Part shown: positions 11,775 through 22,800 of the stretch, piece after piece
Layout of the letters: the number at the start of each line of letters is the position of its first letter
How positions within the stretch are numbered: position 1 is the stretch's first letter
Source of the DNA: Pseudeuparius sepicola
Taxonomy: Eukaryota; Arthropoda; Insecta; Coleoptera; Anthribidae
Length of the DNA: 64,000 bases
Assembly: GCA_963920635.1 (NCBI GenBank)
Contig: OY987305.1
Span: forward strand, 6,301,153 to 6,365,152
Direction: 5' to 3'
Notes under the pieces: generated by a model
Seen by the model: the letters and a program-made list of their open reading frames with translations, nothing else
Databases searched by the model: none
Told to the model about the DNA's origin: nothing
Made by a program: the position numbers and the translations under genes

Positions 11775-12822
11775 TTTCGCGATTCGCGGTATCGAACTAT
11801 CATGAATAAAAAAATAGTGCGATCGCTTGAATGCCCGGAGAGACACTATCAGATCTTTTGGGATAGTGAAGACCAAGATGGGTGCTATAATTGTAATTTA
11901 TTTAGCTCATATTGGTCTAACGGAGGTGTTGAGGTCATAATATATTAGACAAACAAATCATGGTAAAAGATTAGTTATATATACACAGATTAATATCTGG
12001 AGTAGCTCCTGTTTGTTAATTTTCGTACGGTATTGAAATGGGGGCATTTTATTGGAACGTCTTGCAGTTTTATGAATGAAACAGGGTCACCTACAATATT
12101 CCCAAAATCGTTAAATTCCATTTGCACAAGTGAAAATCTAGGGCGGAACCTGTCGCGATATTGTCAAACCATTAATCCCTCATTTGGAGAGGCTCTAACA
12201 TCTATACAAACCATCACACATTGTGAAAATATTCATTGTATATTTTTGCCAATATCTCTAATTTTTTTGTGAAATTAAAGTTTTTCTTGAGAAACTAAAA
12301 CTTTCTTGCGCATAAATATATTCTTGGATATTTTCAAAAGAATTTTGCAGCATATTAATATCATAACACCTTGTACAACGGGAACACTCTCCATTGTTTA
12401 AGTAGGCGTTACTACAGATCATTATAATAATGCACTGCATTGTTTAAGATTAAGTAAATAGCGAAATGAAAAATGACAGTGACATTGCGTCTGCTTATTT
12501 TCGCTTTTATACGGTCTCCTCATTTTCTTTGGTCTTTTCATATATGGGCCGATGCCTCTTTCATTTAGAATGCGGTTAATTGCAAAGTACACAATGCAAT
12601 TTAAGGTTTTTGCGAAAACGAGCTTTTTTGACAAAAAATGTACCCGCATGTACATACGTGCTTGCGCTTTGAGGATTTTTTAAAAACTGGCCTTATAAAT
12701 TTTGAGGCACGTGCCATTTTTGTGTTAATATACAGGCACTTTTTAACAACGTATTATATAATACGACATACTTTTTCGTAGTAATGAAATAAAATGGCAA
12801 GATTTTTTAAATATTTTATTTA
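11775..12822. other. Intergenic region between the two membrane-protein genes
   Basis: About 1 kb lies between the start of one gene (11774) and the stop of the next (12823). Both genes are on the minus strand, so this stretch should hold the upstream one's 3' end and the downstream one's promoter. A minus-strand AATAAA overlaps the stop codon of the upstream gene at about 12816-12821. I see no other structure. Confidence 0.4.
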
Positions 12823-14214
12823 TTACATAGCTATAACATCAGCATATTTTTGTGTAGCATTTTCAATCCCAAAGCTAACATTCCTGTGCACTTCGTCAAC
12901 TTTCTCTTCCAAATTCAAATGTCTTGACTCCCTCTTTTTACCATGATCCGACGCCCATGTTTTCTTGAATTGTACCTTATGCCTCGCTATCGACTTAAAA
13001 ATCAAAACAGTTACATAGAGAATAAAGTAAATACTGAAATACAAAGGAATGTACCAGAGCTTTCTACCCAAATAATAATAACTGTAGTGCCCTTTGTTTA
13101 CTCTCTCATCTCCTGGATCTGGTGCTGGTGTAGTATGGGGCACCTCCTCATACACCTGATGATCAAAGCCGTGTTGATCGTAAAGATACGTCGGATATCC
13201 ATGATCGCTCGGAGGCGGTACCAAATCCATCGTCATATCACCGCCGTTTGGCTTGGCAGCGCCCTTTGGAGCATGATCGTTGTCGGGCATCGCCGACATG
13301 GAGTCATCCGGGGGGTAATATACGTCGTCCTCGCTCTTTGGCGGGTGATCTGGCGGCCCACCCCCGTTGTATTTAGGCATAGTGTCTGCTGGAGGCATCA
13401 TGTCGTTGTCATCTTCGTTGTATTCGGGGGCGAACGGTGGTCCCACGGACGGGTAAGAGTCTGGAACCTTCGGCTTCTTCGCAGGAGGATACATTCCTCC
13501 TTCCGTAGCATCTGGCGGTGGCTGAGCATACGAATCGCCTCCTGGGGGTGAGTCTGAGTCGTCGGGACCACCATTTGGTGGGTACTGATTTTTTGAATCG
13601 TCGGGAGTGACGTCTGGAGCATTGTAGGAACTGTAGGGTGAGGTGTATGGATCTGCCGAGGGTTTTGGAGATGGTCCGCTGTAAACTGGAAAAGAGTCGA
13701 AACTTGGGCTAGAAGGTGGAGGCGGGGGCGCTGCGGGTGCAGATGGAGCGGCATCGGGAGCTCCATAAGTAGCAGATGGTTGTTTATTAAGCTTTTTGAA
13801 AGAAAACAGAGGTCGTCCTTCGAAGCGGTCTTGAATTACTTCTCCTTTGGCGGGTATATCGTCGAGCTTATGGTCAAGCTTGGAGTCGGGTTTCTTGTAA
13901 ACGGCGTATTGGTATGCTACCGGTTTAGATCTGATGTTCTGGCCACCTATGACGTTGGCGTCGGATCTGGAAAAAAATGATACTTGGACACCTGTTCAAC
14001 AAAAAAACCTGTAGAGCTAAACTAACCTGTGTGTCCAGAAATACTGTCCCCTGCTATTTCTACCCTCCTCGTTACCCGTGGCGTTGTGGTGGTTGCTGGT
14101 GCTGCCCCAGTGGGCAACCTTGGCGTACTTTGATATTAAAATGGCGGTGTTGTTGCCAACACTTTTACTTTTGACTGCCGTCAACGCGCAGATGACCACA
14201 AAAACAACGTTCAT
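12823..14214 (-). CDS. Unrecognised 443-aa proline-rich type I membrane protein
   Basis: Two exons, 14214-14027 and 13966-12823, joined by a 60-nt GT-AG intron (donor CACAG/gttagt, acceptor tttccag) that splits one Arg codon; the frame then stays open to the stop. Residues 1-18 (MNVVFVVICALTAVKSKS) form a clear signal peptide. A basic/Tyr-rich stretch follows to about residue 120, then roughly 230 residues rich in Pro, Asp, Ser, Tyr and Gly, including a run of five prolines. Residues about 366-386 (LWYIPLYFSIYFILYVTVLI) form one transmembrane segment, with a basic tail of about 57 residues beyond it. The expected topology is a long, unstructured, acidic ectodomain and a short cytosolic tail, as in apical or cuticle-facing insect membrane proteins, but that is inference. 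GC content and codon use are higher than in the flanks, which explains the long antisense shadow frame at 12943-13551. Confidence 0.75.
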
Positions 14215-15696
14215 GATTAACGTTCTTTGAGCAGGTTCTACCGCAGACTGCTATCACCATACTAATGCAAGATGATGGCATTTTTGTTCATCCCTGAAAG
14301 GTAAACATAGCCCGGGAGGTGTTAATTGGGTCTTTATTAGTGTTACAGTTATATTATCTTCCGTGCACTATGTCCCATATATCGAGCGTATACCGTTGGT
14401 TTTGCTATTGACATAGTTTTCTCGGCGTCGTATTGATTTTGCTGATAAAAATGAAAATCGGTCCACTTTTCACGCCTAAACCAGATCTCGTTTTTAAACC
14501 CCTATCAGGCACAAAATTTATAAAAAAAACTGCAAATTACAAATTTTAAGGGACAGGAGATTTCTCCAATGATATACAGTGTAAATGGCAAAATTTTCTA
14601 CTTAGTTTCAAACTAAAAATGCGTTTATCAACATTTAAATATCTCCTTTCATGTGCTAAGTTGCTATGGTTCGAAAATATGAAAAAAAACATTTATTGAA
14701 TGTCGCGTTTCAGAGATAAGAGACAAACTTGTTTTTTTAATGAAACACCCTGTATATTATTTAATTTTTTAATATTTTCACATTCTGTGTCTCGGAAACA
14801 AACGTTGGCGGATAAATTGAGTATAAGAAAAAATAGTGAAAATAATCCCAGAAAAAAGACGAATGATTTTTTTCTTGGAAATAATGCCCTAAAACGTTAA
14901 TGAAATCATCCAGACAAAATAAGTTAAGGTTAATATTTCCGGTCCAGGGCAAAAAATATTATATATGAAGATATGAACCTCGATTCAGGTTCAAAATGAT
15001 AATGAACGTGTTAGGGGCGCCATTTTTGTATCTCCGAAACGTGTGACATTCAATTATTTTTCTGAATACATATCTGAAATCGCAGGACAATTTTCTAGAA
15101 TGCAACGTTTTTCTAAATTCAGGAAAAAAATTAAAGGGCGTAGAATGTTATGTGGATATCCCTGTACTATTGTTTCTATATGAAAATGGGCCTAAGCACG
15201 TCAAAATTATATTGTTTTTTATTTATAACGAGACTATTAACTTTTATAATTAAAAATATATTATCCTGCAAGCTACGAAATAAAATTGGTAGGATAAATG
15301 TCCGCAAATATATTATAATATCTATTTTTCATTGCTGTATGATTTATAAAATGAATTATTTTAAAAAAGTACGTTTATGTTACATTTCGAAGCAAAAACA
15401 TAGGTATATTCTGTAAGTGTAGACCAAGTGAAAAGGTGTTTCTGACTTAATTTTCCAAGATCGAGATTGTTATAAATAAAACAAAGTAAGTTCTATATCT
15501 TATTTATTAACAACATTTGAATACAGTATAAAATGAACAATACCAATTAACAATAATGAATTTATACAATACTGATTGCAATATTTGGATTGTATGTGTA
15601 TGTACCTACTTTAAAAATCATTAATCGAGTGAACGTTCTAAAATAATTAAGTAAAATATATTAAAATTGGGTAAAATTCATAAAAAAAAAACAGAA
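14215..15696. other. Intergenic region, no gene seen
   Basis: AT-rich sequence between the start of the proline-rich gene and the 3' end of the Cdc20-like gene. It holds an unpaired mariner-like end (ACACCCTGTATA at about 14744-14756) and a CAGTGTAAATGGC-like end near 14577. A minus-strand AATAAA (TTTATT at 15503-15508) is a good poly(A) candidate for the Cdc20-like gene, giving a 3' untranslated region of about 190 nt. Confidence 0.4.
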
Positions 15697-18087
15697 CTAT
15701 CTTATAGTAGGTCCGATCATATCGACAGTTTCCATCACATTTGTAGTAAGTTTTCTCGTTTTCCGCGTAGGAAAATACTTTTTCATTTCTTTGGTCTCAC
15801 CGAAAAAATCCCATATGCACAAGTTTTCATCTCCACTTGCGGTTGCTATAAAAAGTTCACTTTTAACATACTTTTCCTTTCCCTGGTTGTGATAAATACC
15901 TAGCTTAGTGCCAGTGGCATCCCACAAAAGATAAGGTACGGGGCTAGTGTGATATTGCACTTCATCAACTACGGTACTTAAATCCTTCAAAACAGTCACG
16001 TAATTTATCCCAACGTCATGGTAATAACTAACCTGCGACATTTTTTGGTTATTATTTCAGGAAAAAACCGTCGTTATTATTTACCAACAACTCTGCTGAT
16101 TCGGGATTGAAAGTCAAACAATCTACAGACACGTTCTCCAGTGGGTGTTTCTTTCTGACTTGCTTATTCTGATTGGTGTCCATTAAAATCATCGAACATT
16201 TTAACCCCAGCACCAGCAGCGAATTTTTCCATGGGTGCCATGAGACTGACTAGAAACCAAACCATTTAGACTCAAATTTGTCGTGTATACCAAATTTGGT
16301 TTGTTAGCTTAAGAAATACAGAATAAAAAAAGTTCTTTTTTGTTAATGAACACCCTGCGTCTTTATAAAATGAAGAAGTTCCATGAACATTGTATAAATA
16401 AAACCCAACCACCCTGTATGTTCCTTCGAATTTTGTAAATAAATAACGTACAGTGACCGGCAGACAGAGTAAATTTCTTAGGATAATATATTACTGAGAA
16501 AAGTCATTTTCCTGGGTTTGAATAACGTATGTCCTAAAAGTTTTTGGCACAACAATAATATCAAGTTACCTTTGGAAACAAAACATTGCTTACGTTGTTG
16601 ACTTTGAGATGACAGTTAATTGTTGTCAATGCTGAAATATTCCGGATCTTGGAGAACGAAAATATTTCACGCAGAGAATACCATGTTTGAACCTCCCAAA
16701 AAGTGGAAGACCATGGAATATTTCAGCATTGGGCATCCGCCCTACCATATAGACACTTTTTCGGAGTTGCAATTTATACGACATTGTAACGCCACAACTT
16801 TATTTATTTTATTTTATTTAAAGTCGTTGAATGTTGTGCCAAAACTTTTAGGACATACGTTATTGACGCTTTAGTCATTGTATATACCTTGGTAGGAGCA
16901 TCTAGTTTCCAAAGGGCCAGGCAGCATTGAAGTGCCGACCAGACCCAAATTTTAACTTCTTTGTCGAGTCCGCTGGTAACGTACAAACTTTCCTTACATG
17001 AAAATTGTATCGTTATGATGTCGGATTCGTGGGCCTTGCAGCGACTTGTCACCACGGAACCAGACTGGACGTTATAGATGGTCAATCTGCCTTCGGTACA
17101 TCCCATCGCCAAATATTTCGATGAAGCCCTCCATTGCAGAGCTGTTACATCACAAGCGGGCTCGACGAGGCAAGGACATCGCAAAGAGCAAAACACCTAT
17201 GATGGTTTGACTTTACTTTTGTCGATATTCTGGAGGCAACTTACCTTATTGACGACGCAATCCCAGACCAAGACTTGCGTGTTTGGTAAAGAAACACCTA
17301 TAGCAAACATAGTTCCTTCATCGTTCCACTTTATGCTATATTTCGCGTTTGGTATTGTGTCCAAGCTAGCTGTGTGTAACGTATCCGGATCATACATGTG
17401 AACTTGGCCTTGGTATATTGTTGTTAAGAACCCTTTCTTACTCCAATCGATTACATTGTGGCCTACAAAATTACAACACATTTATCTCCAACATGAAAGT
17501 GGGCACCACGCAGAACGGCTTGTTTACGTTTTCATATTGGGGATAAATAAAGTACATACAAATATCTGTGTCGAGATCGGGCATGTCCAAAATGTTCACT
17601 GGAGCTCTTAGCAAAGGTTTAGGCCTTGCTCTGACAGGCCAGGAGTGTCCATTTTCTAGAACGGGTTCAGGATCTGGTCCCATTCTATTTGAAAAGAAAT
17701 TTAGGACCCTGCGTTGTGGTTTATGATTGAACATTGCTGACCATAGCCTCAAAATTATCAAAAAAATAAAAACGTTGAAATTATTTAAAGAAAAGAGAAG
17801 AACCCTTACTTCTGTCTGTAGATTGCTCTCTGGTGACTGCATCTGGATGTATTTACCAACACATCTCCGTGGCATTGTTGAAAAATATCCATTATTTCCT
17901 TACTGTTTGTTTCTTCGTCTTTTCTTTGCTCGGTTTTGACTAAATATCCAGAAATATCGAAATTTGTTAATACTCTGTTAGGAATGAATCTGTCTCTGTA
18001 ATTTCTATATGTGTCTGTTTTCTGCAAACCGAAAAATAACATAAGTTCTAAATTTACCACTTAATTTTTATCTTGTACCGTCGCCAT
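15697..18087 (-). CDS. cort: Cdc20/fizzy-family APC/C activator, probably cortex
   Basis: WD40 co-activators of this family recruit substrates to the anaphase-promoting complex. Assembled exons: 18087-18079 (tentative), 18021-17810, 17747-17560, 17462-17245, 17196-16888, 16249-16085, 16032-15697; all junctions keep frame, giving 478 aa. A C-box (DRFIPNR, residues 13-19) lies near the N-terminus, then NILDMPDLDTDICHNVIDW, matching the family pattern 'VLDAPxxxDDFYLNLxDW' at the start of the propeller. WD repeats follow (SVSWHPWKNSLLVLG; FIATASGDENLCIWDFF), and the chain ends in Ile-Arg, the tail that docks on the APC/C. Strong divergence from canonical fizzy or fizzy-related favours the fast-evolving cortex. 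The first three codons (MAT, 57-nt intron) are a guess, and the third exon uses an unusual GAG acceptor. The gene is head-to-head with synaptojanin. Confidence 0.75.
16522..16862. mobile_element. 340-bp foldback MITE inside a cortex intron
   Basis: ATAACGTATGTCCTAAAAGT at 16522 is mirrored by ACTTTTAGGACATACGTTAT ending near 16862; internally GCTGAAATATTCCGGATCTT (about 16630) pairs with CATGGAATATTTCAGCA (about 16711). It fills most of the intron between cortex exons at 16249 and 16888. Just upstream, 16451-16463 (CAGTGACCGGCAG) is a lone end of the Tc1-like MITE found intact at 27.7 and 61.5 kb. Confidence 0.7.
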
Positions 18088-19870
18088 TTAGTTTTGATTC
18101 GCCAACGACAATTTTGACCATTTAAATGAATTTTTTGCAATACTTTTTTGTCGCCTGTTTTCAGCGTAGTTTGTTTTTAAATACCTACAGGAGTGTACCC
18201 AGGATGGTCTTAATTTATAAAGAATATCCAAAAATTTTCAAGCTAAATTTATAGAAAGAATTTATTATATATAAGAAGTGATAAACTTAAGTCTTTTGTT
18301 ACACATCTACTAAGGAAAAGGCCAGTATAATCCAAAAATATTTGCCCACATAAAGTCCAAATCTTCATCCGGTATTTCTCCGTAATAAAATTCAAAATTT
18401 GATTAGTGTCCTACACGCATGGTTGACTGACCTACATGGCGGTAAAGAATTTTCATGACTTATTAATTAATTTGGAATCACGAAATACCGATATGCAAAT
18501 TTGTTTAAAAAATATTAACTAGAACTAGACCGGGAAGAAAAGCGGTTTATAGGTTAATACTAAGATAAACTTATTAGGTATAATACTTATTGAAAAATAG
18601 CGGAATATTGGAACAAAAAGATAAATAATTAATGTGGAATTCAAACTTATATAGCATTACCATATACGATTCGATAACTGTCTATGTCATCAAACGGTTA
18701 TTTTGAAGAAAAAGAAAATAAATTAAGAATTTTTTTACTTGCAATTTGCAATAGACAAGCCTATATCCACAGAATAGCCTTATGTGCTATAACAACTGAA
18801 TACTCTATACCTAGGGCTAATGCATATTGCCAGAAGAAAACAGAAAATCTAAGGAACATTTTTGAAATGGCGGCGAATTATTTAAAGAAAAGTTTAATTA
18901 GGCAAAATAATTTCAAAAGCGGCACCCATCCATAAGGCGACCGCGCATGTCGTTGCTTTGTCTCGGTGCAACTGACTTGCAGGATTCCTCTGGCCCCTCT
19001 CTTGCAGTTTACATGGAAAATATTATTTATGTTCAAACCGACCAAAATACTCATACCTACTGAAAGTTTGCGTTGTTATAGGTTCCGCAATGAGGTTGAA
19101 AAGTTAAATGATACCTACTTTGACGGGCGACGGCGAACTTACTGCCGATTTCTGAGCTTTTAATGACAATTTTGAGGAGATTCTTTAATGCCGATTAAAA
19201 GTTTTTAAGAATTTGTACCAAGTAACAAATTTTTAAAATTTTCAGAAATTTCATAAATATTAAAAAAATTAAAGCGCTCAAATGTTCCCTCAGGGCCCAG
19301 GGCCGCAGATAGACTTTTAAGTGGGCATTAAAAAAACTGTACTGTACTGAAATGCGCTGCAGCGAAAGTACCAAAATCTTCGAATTTTACCAGCTATTGA
19401 TTCAAAAACTGGCGCTCTACCCGTACGGCCCTGCTTGACAATGTTTTTAAAATTTTGGGATTAGATACTATAAGAATATATAAATACATTGAGTACAGTA
19501 ATAATTCTTCCTTCATTCAACGATAAATAATAAATTAAAGAAGTTAGGCCAGTTCTTTGTAACTTGTAATATTTTCCCAATTTTTCTAATAACAATCTCT
19601 ACCCGGTCAAAATCGGTGACAGCCGACAGGCAACTAGACATACACGGTTACCTTCGCGCATGTCAAATACCAAAATTGATTTTTACAGCTGAGCCGAGTG
19701 GAAACATTTGGCAAGTCGGGGGGGGTGAACGTCATTTGCGATGTCCGTGGTTGGGGGTGTACTGACAGAAAAACGACACAATAACAAATAAATGTTGCCG
19801 GGTAATTAGTCGTATATCTAGCTAGCTAAGGAAGGAAGCTTATAATACGGGCAGTAAAATCGAATCAACC
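18088..19870. promoter_or_regulatory. Shared upstream region of cortex and synaptojanin (head-to-head)
   Basis: Two genes diverge from this 1.8-kb gap, so their promoters must lie here unless one has a remote 5' exon. The synaptojanin start sits in a good context (AATCAACCATGG, A at -3, G at +4). I see no convincing TATA box or motif cluster and no transposon with paired ends. The stretch 19240-19440 is slightly GC-richer. Confidence 0.4.
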
Positions 19871-22800
19871 ATGGCTATGTACAAAGGATTCAGAGTTCTT
19901 GAGAAATCTAATCCCCCTGGACCCCATAGTATCCTACTGGAACACAAAGGGAAGGAAACTACCCTGTTGTTTGAATCTCAAGCAGTTGCTGTACTTTGTA
20001 AGTCGATACGTTGGGAGCAGTGGGTTGGTAATTCAATAAACGTTAAAATTTTAGCTGCTCAAGAAACTGAAGCCGTTAAGAAACAATACACGAAGATATT
20101 AGATGCGTATGGTTGCCTCGGAGTCCTACAGCTATATTCTGGAGAAAGTACGTTGCTGTATTTGGTTATGGTAACCGGGTGTTTCTCCATCGGCAAAATC
20201 GGAGATTCGGAAATATTTAGAATTACGCAAACACAATTTATTCCGCTTCATTTTCCACAGAATGAAGACAGAATCGGAGAGGTAATTATATATGGCAGTA
20301 TGCATGCTTGTCTATTTATAATATTTTCAGGTGCGAAAACTGCTGAATTCTGGCACGTTTTACTTCTCGTGGTACTCGGGTGCTATTGGGGGTACTGCTT
20401 TAGATTTGACTTTGTGTGCTCAGAGGAAAAATAAGACGTCTGTTACAGATCATCGGTTTTTCTGGTATGGACGCTCGACTATTTTGTTTTGTGGCAATAA
20501 TTAATTTTTTTAGGAACCGCATGCTACATGTTCATCTAGTTAGGTTTGGAGTAGATTGCAGTAGTTGGCTGGTACGATCCATGTGCGGTTCAGTTGAAAT
20601 TCGTACGGTATATGTTGGACATCGCAAAGCTCTTGCCGCTGTCATTTCTAGGTTAAGTTGTGAGAGAGCAGGCACAAGGTTAGAAAACAGTATTATATTT
20701 TTTCTGCTCCCGTACTTTGAGTTATACTGACAAAAAAATCATCAATTTTGAGGGTTAAGTTTCTGTAAATTCTTAAAATTTGTGCCTTTTGTAAAAAATG
20801 GTAAAAATGTGCGATAGTGAGATTGAAATTGAGAATTTAACTGTAGAGCCGCAATTAATTATTTATTACCCCAAAATAATATGCTTTTACTCCTGGAGAA
20901 ATAAATGCAATCAGCATTATTTAAGTAATAACAAATATAACTGGAAACCAAAAAAAGAGTAATTCTAAAATGTCTTTTTTGTTAATTTTTTTTTTGTATT
21001 TTTTATTATTACTGGTCGTGGGAAAAATAGTGTAGGCAACTCAGACACTTGCATTCACGATGTCTTTCACCTATAGCTCTTGTTGCTCATGTCTTAATAG
21101 ATATCGTTAAATGCTAATCACGTGATGTTAATTCGATAGATTTAATGTCCGAGGGACCAACGATGAAGGCCACGTTGCGAATTTTGTGGAAACCGAGCAA
21201 GTTATATTCCTGGACAACGAAGTAACGTCTTATCTGCAAACTAGAGGATCGGTACCATTATTTTGGGAACAACCAGGGGTCCAGGTAGGATCCCACAAAG
21301 TACGAATATCTCGAGGATATGAAGCTTCGAAAGCGGCTTTCAACAGACATATGTCAACTATAAAGGAGCGATATGGCAACCAGATTATAGTCAATTTATT
21401 AGGTACCAGTTTAATAGGAAGTAAGGAGGGAGAAGCTACACTTAGTCAAGAATTTCAGGTAAAACGTTATGGTAAATTTCGAAGTTAAAGTTTCAGGATG
21501 TATTTTTTAGAAACATCATAAAGAATCGTCCCACACAGATATTCCTCACATAGTTTTTGATTACCATCAAGAGTGTCGAGGTGGGAACCAAGCTAACTTG
21601 TCAAAATTAAAAGCCAAAGTTGAAGAGTATTTGCAGAATTTTTCGTTTTTTCATTCAAACGGCACTTCCGTATTCAGGTAAAACTGCCTACCAAATAAAT
21701 CTGGTGTGCTAAATGTATTTTTTAGTTTGCAAAGTGGTACCATTCGCACAAACTGCTTGGACTGCTTGGACAGAACTAACTGCGTTCAAACATTTTTGGG
21801 TCTAGAAATTTTATCAAAGCAGTTGCAGGTCATGCAACTAGTAGATAAAAAACAAACTATATCAAGATTTGAAGAAGTTTTTAAACAAATGTGGATAAAC
21901 AATGGAAATGAGATAAGCAAGATATACGCCGGTACAGGGGCTATTCAAGGAGGTTCTAAGATAATGGATGGCGCAAGATCTGCAGCAAGAACTATTCAAA
22001 ATAACTTGCTAGATAATTCAAAACAAGAGGCCATAGATATTTTGCTGGTTGGTTCTACTTTATCCACAGAATTAGCAGATAGAGCAAGAACTTTGCTACC
22101 TTACAACACGTTACATGGTAAAATAAAACTAAATTGAAGACACACCCTTGTAACATAATTTGATATTTCAGCTCCCCCTCACGTTCTTAGAGAAATGTGT
22201 AGAAGATATACAGAATATACAGAAGCGTCCCCGGTGCGCATTGCTGTAGGAACATACAACGTAAATGGCGGGAAACATTTCAGAAGTGTCGTTTTCAAAG
22301 ACATAAAATTAACGGATTGGCTCTTGGACAACCACGTGAAAAACCAAGGAAGTCTTATCGACACAGGTTATACAGATGAAAACAAATCTATTCCTGTCGA
22401 TCTTTACGCGATAGGCTTCGAAGAAATAGTCGATTTAAACGCGGCGAATATAGTGAATTCTAGTACGGAAAACGCAAAAGCCTGGGCAATAGAACTGCAG
22501 AAAGTTTTGTCGAGAGACAGGCCATACGTTTTGGTAACATATCAACAGCTCGTGGGAGTTTGTTTATACGTTTATGTGAGACCCGACCATGTGCCATTCA
22601 TCAAAGATGTTGCAGTTGATTCTGTTAAGACTGGACTCGGTGGACATACAGGTTGGAGGACATAAAATAAAATATTGTTTAGTTTCAGGTTCTATATATA
22701 TTTTTAGGGAATAAGGGGGCTGCTGCTATACGATTAGTTTATCATGCAACGTCGTTATGTTTTGTTTGTGCTCATTTCGCTGCTGGACAGTCTCAAGTAA

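Noticed and set aside
12943..13551. 202-codon plus-strand open frame
   Set aside because: It is antisense to the proline-rich gene, whose signal peptide, splice junction and membrane segment fit the minus strand. The plus-strand frame is a shadow of the GC-rich coding sequence and lacks any motif.
18684..19163. Short plus-strand frames upstream of synaptojanin as a 5' coding exon
   Set aside because: They have no homology to synaptojanin and no phase-compatible donor, and the gene already has a normal N-terminus starting at 19871.
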